Positions 1-5,855 of a stretch of 6,113 nucleotides of DNA are shown here, one piece after another. Below the pieces are notes generated by a model. The model searched no databases and had not been told where the DNA came from. It saw nothing but the letters and a program-made list of their open reading frames with translations. Position 1 is the stretch's first letter, and the number at the start of each line of letters is the position of its first letter. Position numbers and translations under genes: made by a program. Origin of the DNA: Deltaproteobacteria bacterium (lineage in GTDB: Bacteria; Myxococcota; XYA12-FULL-58-9; JAUUZB01); the NCBI GenBank assembly GCA_030590185.1, contig JAUUZB010000288.1, forward strand, positions 1 to 6,113, written 5' to 3'.

Positions 1-1348
1 CAAAAAACGCCGCGAGCGCCGCGCCGCTCTTGTGACCGGGCTCACTCTCGACACCGGAGCTAACATCGAGAGCCCAAGCGCCGGTGCCGTCGGCCTGCGC
101 CGCGTTCTGTGGGTTGAGGCCGCCGCCGAGCAGCATCGTATGGCGCTCTGGATGGGCGGCGAGCAGCGACCAATCAAAGGTGGTACCGGTGCCGCCGCGT
201 TTGCCCGGGGTGAAGGCATCGAGCACCAGCCGGTCGGCGCCGGTCGACGCGGTCGTGGGGATGGAGTCGCGCACGCGACAGGCCTTCCAGATCTCGCAAC
301 CGGGAGGCAGCGCCTGGCGTACCGTCTCGACGTACTCCACATCCTCTTCGCCGTGCAGCTGCACCGCAGCCAGGCCGAGGGTCTCGGCGATCGAGGCGAT
401 CTCGGTGGGCGGTTGATTGACGAACACACCGGCGAAGCTCAGGGGTGCCGCCGCGCAGACCGCCCTGGCGCGCTCGACATCGACCAGCCGCGGCGACTCG
501 GCCGCAAAGATCACGCCGCCCCACCTCGCGCCGACGTGCCAGGCGGCGCGCGCATCCTCAGGGCGGGTCAGGCCGCACACCTTTACCCGGCCGTAGGCGA
601 GCTCACGGGCGACGCCCGCCGGGGAGGTGGCGCCGGCGATCGCCGTGCCGATCAGGAAGGCGTCGACCCGCTCGCGCAGCCGCCTGATCTCGGTGTGGCT
701 CGAGATCCCGGACTCGCAGACGACGACGTGCTCGGCCGGCACCAACGGTGCGAGCTCAGCAGTGGTGGCGAGGTCGACCTCGAGGGTCGCGAGGTTGCGA
801 TTGTTGATACCGATGATCTCGACCCCGAGACGGACGGCCCGCTCGAGCTCACTGCGGTCGTGGACCTCGACTAGGCAATCCATCGCCAGTGACTCGGCCA
901 CCCGCAGGCACTCGGCGCAGGTCCGGTCATCGAGGACACAGAGCATCAGCAAGATCGCATCGGCGCCAAAGCTGCGCGCCTCGTACAGTTGGTACGGGTC
1001 CACGACGAAGTCTTTGCACAGGACCGGCAGCTCGACAGCCTCACGGACCAGGGTCAGGTACTCGAGACGACCCTCGAAAAACGGCTCGTCGGTGATCACC
1101 GAGATGGCGTCGGCGACGCCAGCGTATGCCCGCGCCAGCTCCGCCGGCTGGAAATCGGCGCAGATCGTGCCGGCCGACGGCGAGGCCTTTTTGCACTCGA
1201 AGATGAAGCCGGTGTGAGACGCCCGCAGCGCCGCGGCCAAGCTGCGGTCGGAGGGCCTGAGGTCTCCGCTGAACGAGGCCAGCGGCCGCTCGGCTCGACG
1301 CGCCGCCACATCCGGCGCCTTGCGCGCCAGGATCGCCTCAAGCGCCAC
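1..1348 (-). CDS. trpCF: Bifunctional indole-3-glycerol-phosphate synthase / phosphoribosylanthranilate isomerase (TrpCF fusion), 3' end cut by window
   Basis: Cytoplasmic enzyme for two consecutive tryptophan steps: the C-terminal domain isomerises phosphoribosylanthranilate to CdRP, and the N-terminal domain closes CdRP to indole-3-glycerol phosphate. I translated 449 codons with no stop or frameshift. The IGPS domain (about 1-252) shows ECKKASPS (51-58), CKDFVVDPYQ (111-120), GINNRNL (180-186) and CESGI (211-215), which carry the family's catalytic Glu, Lys and Asn residues. The PRAI domain (about 253-449) shows VCGLTR (257-262) with catalytic Cys258, LHGEED (331-336), Asp377 in VLDAF, GGGLNPQNA (408-416) and DVSSGVES (428-435). 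E. coli TrpCF is about 452 residues, so only a handful of codons should be missing beyond the left edge. The start is GTG at 1348, overlapping the end of trpD by 11 nt; there is a GGAG 7 nt upstream and no in-frame ATG nearby. Family assignment is secure. Confidence 0.96.
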   Translation of the reverse strand, partial: MALEAILARKAPDVAARRAERPLASFSGDLRPSDRSLAAALRASHTGFIFECKKASPSAGTICADFQPAELARAYAGVADAISVITDEPFFEGRLEYLTLVREAVELPVLCKDFVVDPYQLYEARSFGADAILLMLCVLDDRTCAECLRVAESLAMDCLVEVHDRSELERAVRLGVEIIGINNRNLATLEVDLATTAELAPLVPAEHVVVCESGISSHTEIRRLRERVDAFLIGTAIAGATSPAGVARELAYGRVKVCGLTRPEDARAAWHVGARWGGVIFAAESPRLVDVERARAVCAAAPLSFAGVFVNQPPTEIASIAETLGLAAVQLHGEEDVEYVETVRQALPPGCEIWKACRVRDSIPTTASTGADRLVLDAFTPGKRGGTGTTFDWSLLAAHPERHTMLLGGGLNPQNAAQADGTGAWALDVSSGVESEPGHKSGAALAAFF

Positions 1349-2363
1349 GGCTGAGCTCCGCCCATTTTTCGAGTCGCTCGGCCGCACCCCCGGAGGCGAG
1401 GGCCTGACGCGCTGAGCTGGTGCCGGCACGGAGATCGGGAGCCTTGCCGCTGATCCACAACAGGGCCCCGGCGTTGATGGCGACCGCGCTGGCGTGCGCT
1501 TCGCTTCCACGCCCGGCGAGAAGCTCCCGCAGCCAAGCGGCGTTCTCCTGCGGCTCGCCGCCGGCTAGGGCCGAGATCGGATGCTCGCCTACACCGGCCT
1601 GCGCAGGGGTCAGCTCGAGCTCGGTAACCTCGCCATCCCGCAACAACGCAGCGCAGGTTGGCCCATGTAGCGCGACCTCGTCGAGACCGGACCCGTGCAC
1701 GACCAAGGCAGCGCTGCAGCCGAGCAGGCTGAGGGTCTCCGCCAGCGGCCGGCACAATCTCGGTTCGTACACACCGACCACCTGCCAGGCCGGCTGGCTC
1801 GGATTGGCGAGCGGACCAATGATATTGAATATAGTCCGCGTGGCCAGCTTTCGCCGAACCGGCATGGCGTGGCGCATACCGGGGTGGTACTGCGGGGCGA
1901 AGAAGAAGCAGAGGCCGACCTCCTCGAGACAGCGGCGTGACACCTCCGGCGATGCGTCGAGGCGAACGCCAACCGCCTCGAGCACGTCGGCCGAGCCGCA
2001 GCGTGACGAGACCGAGCGGTTGCCGTGCTTGGCCACCGGCACGCCGGCCTCGGCGGCGACGATAGCGGCGGCGGTGGAGACGTTGACCGTGTTAGCGCCA
2101 TCCCCACCAGTGCCGCAGGTGTCGGCATACTCGAAGTCCGGTCGTGGGAAGGGGAGCGCCGAGTCTCGCAGCGCTTGGGCCGCGCCCGCGATCTCCGGTG
2201 GCTGCTCTCCCATGACCTTGAGCGCCGCGAGCAGCGCCGCGATCTCAATGGCGTCGAGCTCCCCACGCACCAACGCCGAAAAGAGCCCATAGCTCTCGGG
2301 CTGGGACAGGTGGTGCCCATCGAGGGCTCGTTTCAAAACTGATTGCACGGCGTCTTGCCTCAT
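1338..2363 (-). CDS. trpD: Anthranilate phosphoribosyltransferase
   Basis: Transfers phosphoribosyl from PRPP to anthranilate, the second dedicated tryptophan step; cytoplasmic, normally a homodimer. The 341 residues match the usual length of a stand-alone TrpD. Visible motifs are CGTGGDGANTVNVST (83-97, PRPP pyrophosphate loop), KHGNRSVSSRCGSADVLE (112-129, substrate and PRPP contacts), FNIIGPLANP (179-188) and HGSGLDEV (223-230), whose Asp228-Glu229 pair corresponds to the metal-binding DE of the family. The N-terminal helical part (about 1-70) is the expected alpha domain. It is not fused to trpG, unlike E. coli, where the glutaminase is joined to TrpD. The ATG at 2363 overlaps the trpG stop as ATGA. 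I see only a weak Shine-Dalgarno upstream, so translation probably depends on coupling to trpG. Downstream it overlaps trpCF by 11 nt. Confidence 0.97.
   Translation of the reverse strand: MRQDAVQSVLKRALDGHHLSQPESYGLFSALVRGELDAIEIAALLAALKVMGEQPPEIAGAAQALRDSALPFPRPDFEYADTCGTGGDGANTVNVSTAAAIVAAEAGVPVAKHGNRSVSSRCGSADVLEAVGVRLDASPEVSRRCLEEVGLCFFFAPQYHPGMRHAMPVRRKLATRTIFNIIGPLANPSQPAWQVVGVYEPRLCRPLAETLSLLGCSAALVVHGSGLDEVALHGPTCAALLRDGEVTELELTPAQAGVGEHPISALAGGEPQENAAWLRELLAGRGSEAHASAVAINAGALLWISGKAPDLRAGTSSARQALASGGAAERLEKWAELSRGA
1356..1359 (-). promoter_or_regulatory. Ribosome binding site for trpCF (supports GTG start)
   Basis: GGAG on the minus strand lies 7 nt before the GTG at 1348, inside the last codons of trpD. 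No ATG is available in this frame nearby, so this site decides the GTG start. The placement inside trpD also fits translational coupling. Confidence 0.6.
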
Positions 2364-2953
2364 GACTCAGCGGCCCAGGCGATGATGTTTTGAATGAGAA
2401 CACCGCCGAGGGTCGTCAAGATGGATTCTGGATGAAACTGCAACCCGAGCAGCCGCTGTTTCCGGTGCTCGACCGCCATCACCACGTCGCCGAAGCGGGC
2501 GGTGACAGCGAGCGACTCGGGCACCGTGGTGGCCACCAGCGAGTGGTAACGCCCGACCATCATCGGGGAGGCCAGTCCAGCGAAGGGGCCAGCGCCGTCA
2601 TGTTCGATGGGCGAGGCCTTCCCATGGATGATCTCAGGGGCCGCGCCCACCTCGCCGCCGAGGGCGTGCACGATTGCCTGGTGACCGAGGCAAACCCCGA
2701 GTATCGGGACCTCGCCGCTCGCGAGTCGGACCAGCTCCACGCAGCACCCGGCGTCAGCCGGCCTACCGGGCCCAGGGGACAGCGCGATGAGGCGCGGCGC
2801 GGGCAACGATCGGACGATCTCCAGGGCGCGGGCCGCGGGAATGTCGTTGCGCCAAACCTCGACCCGGCAGCCCCGCTTGGCGAATTCATCGACCAGGTTG
2901 AAGCTGAAGGAGTCAAAGTTGTCGATGAACAACAGGCTGAGGGGATCGCTCAT
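2360..2953 (-). CDS. trpG: Anthranilate synthase component II, glutamine amidotransferase
   Basis: Class I glutamine amidotransferase that hydrolyses glutamine and passes ammonia to TrpE for anthranilate formation. At 197 residues it has the usual single-domain length. Visible motifs are LLFIDNFDSFSFNLV (7-21), LSPGPGRPADAG (58-69, oxyanion region), GVCLGHQAI (86-94) with nucleophile Cys88, IIHGKASP (108-115), RYHSLV (135-140) and LQFHPESI (171-178) with His174 and Glu176 completing the triad. In some bacteria one glutaminase serves both TrpE and PabB. Its place directly after trpE argues that anthranilate synthesis is its main job here, though a shared PabA role cannot be excluded from this window. 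The ATG at 2953 overlaps the trpE stop as ATGA, and a purine-rich GGGGGAG lies just upstream. Its own stop overlaps the trpD start in the same way. Confidence 0.96.
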   Translation of the reverse strand: MSDPLSLLFIDNFDSFSFNLVDEFAKRGCRVEVWRNDIPAARALEIVRSLPAPRLIALSPGPGRPADAGCCVELVRLASGEVPILGVCLGHQAIVHALGGEVGAAPEIIHGKASPIEHDGAGPFAGLASPMMVGRYHSLVATTVPESLAVTARFGDVVMAVEHRKQRLLGLQFHPESILTTLGGVLIQNIIAWAAES

Positions 2954-4611
2954 GGCTCCCCCTTTTTCACCCGCGCCAGGGCGCGCAAGACGGCGCGGGC
3001 CTTGTGGCGGGTCTCCTGGGCTTCGGCCTGTGGCTCAGAATCGTACACGACGCCGGCACCGGCCCGAACGTGCGCAACGCCAGCGCTGACCACCGCCGAG
3101 CGAATGATGATCGCCGTGTCCATCTCTCCGTCCGCCGTGATGTAGCCGACGGCGCCGCCGTACGGGCCGCGCTTGGTGGGCTCGACCCGTCGCAGGATTT
3201 CGGCCGCCTCGAGCGTGGGGGCGCCGACCAGGGTGCCCATGTTCATCGAGGCGGTGTAGGCGTGGATGGCGTCTAACTCCGTGCGTAGCTCACCGGTGAC
3301 CGCGGTCATCAGGTGCATCACCTCTGAGTAGCGATCGACGTCGAGCAGCCGCGCCACCCGGCGGCTGCCCGGGACCGCCACCCGGGCGATGTCGTTGCGG
3401 GCGAGATCGACCAACATCACGTGCTCGGCTACCTCTTTTTCGTTGAGCCGCAGCTCGGCCTCTAGTCGGCTGTCGAGGTCCTCGTCGATCGCTCCCGCCG
3501 CCGTCTTGCCGCGCGGGCGGGTCCCGGCGATCGGTCGGATCTCAACCTGCCTCGGGGTGCCCGAGACCTTGACGCAGGTCTCCGGGGAGGCGCCGAACAG
3601 CACCTGATCGGGCGCCGCCACGTAGTACATATAGGGGCTCGGGTTGAGGGCGCGCAGCTCGGTGTAGGCGGCGAACGGGTCCGAGCATGGCTCGGAGAAG
3701 GTGCGCGACGGCACGATTTGAAAGACATCACCAGCGACGATTCGCGTCTTGAGGTCGGTGACGATGGCGGCGTAATCGTCGTCGGAGACGTCGACGGAGA
3801 CGTCGTCGGAGAGGTCAGCGCCGACACCGGCAGTTATATTGTTCGACTCGGCCCCCTGCCCAGGCACTGCGTGGCCGGCGCTCGCTGGAGGTGGGAGATC
3901 CGCAGGCGCCGGGCTCGCGGCTCGCTCGCAGGCCTCGGTCAAGCGCGCGATGGTCGCGCCGGCGTCGTTGTGGCTCTCGACGGCGTGCTCGCCGCCATAG
4001 ACGAGCGCTAGGATCGTGGCCTCCCGTTTCACCTGGTTGATCACCACCAGGGTCTGCGGCAGCCAGAACTGGAAATCGGGGTAACCGAGCGGATCAGCGC
4101 CAGCCGCAGGGAGTCGCTCGAAGCAGTCAACCAAATCATAGGAGAGCACGCCGGCGCACAACAGGGGGGTCGCCGCGGGACGCGAGACGAGTCGCCACGA
4201 TAGGGCGAGCTGTCGGAGGGCGTCCATGGGCGAGGGGGCAGCAAGGCGCGCCTCCTCGCTCTGCAGCGGCGCGGGTGCCGGATAGGTGACGCAAAGACGA
4301 TCGCCATCGCGGGCGGTCTCGCCACACTTGGCGAGCCGCGCTTCGAGCCAGGGGAGCAGATCGCGGCCAACATCGGAGAGCGGCACAAAACTGACCGTCT
4401 GCCCGCGGCACTCGGCGCGCAGCGCACAATCGACCAGCAGAATGCTCTGCTTGCCCAGCTTGGTGGTGACGTCGGCGGACTCGAGCAACAGGGTATCGGG
4501 CCGCCGGCCACCGTCGGTGAGCTCCGCGAAGAGTCGCAGGGCCTCGGGACAGAGGTCGAGTCGCCGCGCCAACGGCAGGACGTCACCGGGACGCAACGAG
4601 GTTGGATCCAT
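2950..4611 (-). CDS. trpE: Anthranilate synthase component I
   Basis: Converts chorismate plus ammonia (from TrpG) to anthranilate and pyruvate; normally the tryptophan-inhibited step of the pathway. The 553 residues follow the enteric-type pattern. LLLESADVTT (41-50) and NPSPYMYY (323-330) match the segments that form the tryptophan feedback pocket in Salmonella/E. coli TrpE, so inhibition by tryptophan is likely retained. The chorismate-binding domain (about 280-548) shows FQIVPSR (297-303), LFGASPE (338-344), RPIAGTRPRG (359-368), EHVMLVDLARND (396-407), DRYSEVMHL (426-434), YGGAVGY (484-490) and RAGAGVV (516-522). PIAGT, not PIKGT, favours TrpE over PabB. It is about 30 residues longer than E. 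coli TrpE, mostly in a low-complexity linker at 231-279. The GAPK motif reads GAPT (463-466). The chosen ATG (4611) overlaps the aroF stop as TGATG; an in-frame start at 4758 would add 49 unrelated residues inside aroF. Confidence 0.96.
   Translation of the reverse strand: MDPTSLRPGDVLPLARRLDLCPEALRLFAELTDGGRRPDTLLLESADVTTKLGKQSILLVDCALRAECRGQTVSFVPLSDVGRDLLPWLEARLAKCGETARDGDRLCVTYPAPAPLQSEEARLAAPSPMDALRQLALSWRLVSRPAATPLLCAGVLSYDLVDCFERLPAAGADPLGYPDFQFWLPQTLVVINQVKREATILALVYGGEHAVESHNDAGATIARLTEACERAASPAPADLPPPASAGHAVPGQGAESNNITAGVGADLSDDVSVDVSDDDYAAIVTDLKTRIVAGDVFQIVPSRTFSEPCSDPFAAYTELRALNPSPYMYYVAAPDQVLFGASPETCVKVSGTPRQVEIRPIAGTRPRGKTAAGAIDEDLDSRLEAELRLNEKEVAEHVMLVDLARNDIARVAVPGSRRVARLLDVDRYSEVMHLMTAVTGELRTELDAIHAYTASMNMGTLVGAPTLEAAEILRRVEPTKRGPYGGAVGYITADGEMDTAIIIRSAVVSAGVAHVRAGAGVVYDSEPQAEAQETRHKARAVLRALARVKKGEP
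3778..3813 (-). repeat. Three tandem 12-bp repeats inside trpE, codon-phased
   Basis: On the plus strand, three adjacent 12-mers read GTCGTCGGAGAC, GTCGACGGAGAC and GTCGTCGGAGAG, differing from one another by one or two bases. In the coding frame they encode LSDD, VSVD and VSDD (TrpE residues 267-278). The array lies in the linker between the N-terminal region and the chorismate-binding domain, where changes of four residues should be tolerated. It looks like a slippage-derived minisatellite. Confidence 0.85.
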
Positions 4612-5624
4612 CAGAGCTCTCGGCCCGCCGCGTGGGCAAAGGGCCGGATGGCGGTCATCAGATCCGTGAACTGTGCCGGGTCGAGGGACTGCTTGCCATC
4701 CGAGAGCGCCTCCTTCGGATTGGGGTGCATCTCGATGATCAACCCGTCGGCGCCGCACGCCACCGCCGCCTTGGCCATCGGCAGGACCAGCTCACGAACG
4801 CCGGTGCCGTGGGAGGGATCGACGATGATCGGCAGGTGACTGCGCTGCTTGACGTAGGGGACCACGCTCAAGTCGAGGGTGTTGCGGGTGGCGGTCTCGA
4901 AGCTCCGAATGCCCCGCTCGCACAACACCACGTTCTCGTTCCCCTCGGACATGATGTACTCGGCCGCCAGCAACAAATCCTCCATGGTCGACGCCATGCC
5001 TCGTTTGAGCAGGACCGGCTTGCGGCTGCGGCCGACCGCCTTGAGCAAACGGAAATTCTGCATGTTGCGCGCGCCGATCTGGAAGGCGGCGCAGTGCTTC
5101 TCGACCGCGTCGACGTCGGCGACCTCGATGACCTCGGTGATCGCCGGGAGACCGGACTCGGCGGAGACCTCCTCGAGGATCTTGAGGCCCTCGAGGCCGA
5201 GACCCTGAAAGCTATAGGGGCTGGTTCGGGGTTTGTAGGCCCCGCCGCGCAGGCAGGTGGCGCCGGCCGCCTTGACCGCCCGGGCGGCGGCTGAGAGCTG
5301 CTCGTGACTCTCCACTGCGCAGGGCCCGGCGATGACCACGAGCTCGTGACCGCCCACCGGGACGTCGCCGATGTTGACCACGGAATCGTGCGGATGCAGC
5401 GAGCGGCTGACGAGCTTGTAGGGCGATAGGATCGGCTTGACGCTCTCCACCAGCGGGTGGCTGTCGAGGCGCAATTGGGCGATCACCCGCTCATCACCGA
5501 GGGCACCGAGCACCGTGCGCTCTGTGCCTGGCATGTAGAGGGGCTTGAGGCCCAGGCCTTCGATCCGGGCGAGGATCTCGTCGGCCTCTTCTTTGGTGGC
5601 TTTTTCTTTGAGCACGATGATCAT
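4611..5624 (-). CDS. aroF: 3-deoxy-7-phosphoheptulonate (DAHP) synthase, type I-beta with N-terminal ferredoxin-like domain
   Basis: Condenses phosphoenolpyruvate and erythrose-4-phosphate to DAHP, the entry reaction of the shikimate pathway; metal-dependent and cytoplasmic. The 337 residues consist of an N-terminal ferredoxin-like regulatory domain (about 1-70, ending SPYKLVSR) and a TIM-barrel catalytic domain. This matches the Thermotoga maritima enzyme in length and order and differs from the roughly 350-residue E. coli AroF/G/H type. Motifs are GPCAVES (100-106), LRGGAYKPRTSPYSFQG (125-141), QIGARNMQN (182-190), LLKRGM (205-210), LCERGIRSFE (234-243), VDPSHGTG (268-275), IIEMHPNP (296-303) and ALSDGKQSL (306-314). 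Cys102, His272, Glu298 and Asp309 correspond to the family's metal ligands. No chorismate mutase domain is fused. The ATG at 5624 has GGAG 5 nt upstream, and the stop overlaps the trpE ATG by one base. The residues I recall as binding tyrosine in the T. maritima enzyme are not conserved here. Confidence 0.95.
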   Translation of the reverse strand: MIIVLKEKATKEEADEILARIEGLGLKPLYMPGTERTVLGALGDERVIAQLRLDSHPLVESVKPILSPYKLVSRSLHPHDSVVNIGDVPVGGHELVVIAGPCAVESHEQLSAAARAVKAAGATCLRGGAYKPRTSPYSFQGLGLEGLKILEEVSAESGLPAITEVIEVADVDAVEKHCAAFQIGARNMQNFRLLKAVGRSRKPVLLKRGMASTMEDLLLAAEYIMSEGNENVVLCERGIRSFETATRNTLDLSVVPYVKQRSHLPIIVDPSHGTGVRELVLPMAKAAVACGADGLIIEMHPNPKEALSDGKQSLDPAQFTDLMTAIRPFAHAAGREL

Positions 5625-5629
5625 GGGAT

Positions 5630-5633
5630 CTCC
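5630..5633 (-). promoter_or_regulatory. Ribosome binding site for aroF
   Basis: GGAG on the minus strand sits 5 nt before the ATG at 5624. It supports this start, which also aligns with the first residue of known type I-beta DAHP synthases (MIIVLK here, MIVVLK in T. maritima as I remember it). Confidence 0.7.
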
Positions 5634-5642
5634 GGGGTCTGA

Positions 5643-5696
5643 GCGAGGAGCACGATACCAGGATCACTTAATGCCCGCCACGTCTTGTCTCCTCGC
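5643..5696 (-). repeat. 8-bp inverted repeat in the aroF operon leader
   Basis: GCGAGGAG at 5643-5650 and CTCCTCGC at 5689-5696 are perfect inverted copies separated by 38 nt. If the operon transcript starts upstream of 5696, these arms could pair in the leader RNA just before the aroF ribosome binding site. There is no T-run after the downstream arm, so it is not a simple terminator. The rest of the 99-nt gap between aroF and the tRNA shows no convincing minus-strand promoter, TrpR-like operator or tryptophan-rich leader peptide. Confidence 0.4.
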
Positions 5697-5711
5697 GGAT
5701 CATCGTCTAAT
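5685..5711 (+). promoter_or_regulatory. Candidate sigma70-type promoter for tRNA-Ser
   Basis: A possible -35 element TTGTCT (5685-5690) and -10 element TCTAAT (5706-5711) are separated by 15 bp, shorter than the usual 17. The predicted start near 5718 falls just before the tRNA 5' end at 5724. The GC-rich stretch after the -10 (ACCGGGG) resembles the discriminator of stable-RNA promoters. Position is the main support; the hexamer match is moderate. Confidence 0.4.
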
Positions 5712-5723
5712 AACCGGGGTACC

Positions 5724-5815
5724 GGAGTGGTGGCCGAGCACGGTTGAAGGCGGCACCCTGCTAAGGTGTTATACTGGCAACGGTATCGAGGGTTCGAATC
5801 CCTCCCGCTCCGCCA
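5724..5815 (+). tRNA. tRNA-Ser, anticodon GCT (reads AGC/AGT codons)
   Basis: A full cloverleaf can be drawn over 92 nt. The acceptor stem is GGAGTGG (5724-5730) with CCGCTCC (5805-5811), followed by discriminator G and an encoded CCA (5813-5815). The D stem is GCC/GGC (5733-5735, 5749-5751). The anticodon stem is GCACC/GGTGT (5753-5757, 5765-5769) around loop CTGCTAA, with anticodon GCT at 5760-5762. The long variable arm (5770-5787) has an ATAC/GTAT stem, the class II trait expected for serine tRNA. The T stem is GAGGG/CCCTC around TTCGAAT (5788-5804). It is transcribed opposite to the flanking protein genes. Confidence 0.97.
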
Positions 5816-5829
5816 TTCGTACGATTTAC

Positions 5830-5855
5830 GGGCAGCCCCACGCGCGAGCCCTTTT
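5830..5855 (+). terminator. Weak intrinsic terminator candidate after tRNA-Ser
   Basis: GGGC (5830-5833) can pair with GCCC (5848-5851) and is followed directly by TTTT (5852-5855), 15 nt after the CCA end. The stem is only 4 bp and the loop is 14 nt, so this is a modest candidate based mainly on position and the T-run. The T-run reaches the stop codon of the convergent receiver gene. Confidence 0.35.

Noticed and set aside
32..874. A 280-codon open frame on the plus strand over trpCF
   Set aside because: It lies antisense to a trpCF frame with continuous family similarity; long spurious frames are expected in GC-rich DNA and its translation shows no recognisable domain.
1420..2292. A 290-codon plus-strand open frame over trpD
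   Set aside because: The opposite strand encodes TrpD with all its motifs; the plus-strand product is Ser/Pro/Arg-rich with no family features.
2390..3145. A 251-codon plus-strand open frame over trpG and the end of trpE
   Set aside because: It crosses the junction of two well-supported minus-strand genes and has no recognisable domain.
4609..4758. Upstream in-frame start that would lengthen TrpE by 49 residues
   Set aside because: The extension lies wholly inside the aroF 3' end and does not resemble any TrpE N-terminus; the ATG at 4611 forms a TGATG overlap typical of coupled genes.
5668..5703. Minus-strand mini-ORF (MIREETRRGGH) upstream of aroF as a possible attenuation leader peptide
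   Set aside because: It has no Trp, Phe or Tyr codons, no Shine-Dalgarno and no terminator/antiterminator pair after it.
5655..5720. Minus-strand promoter for the aroF operon
   Set aside because: Candidate elements such as TTAGAC or TATCGT have no partner hexamer at proper spacing, so I could not support a specific promoter.
5714..5725. CCGGGGTACCGG as a regulatory palindrome
   Set aside because: It is an imperfect palindrome built around GGTACC in GC-rich sequence and overlaps the tRNA 5' end; chance is the simplest explanation.
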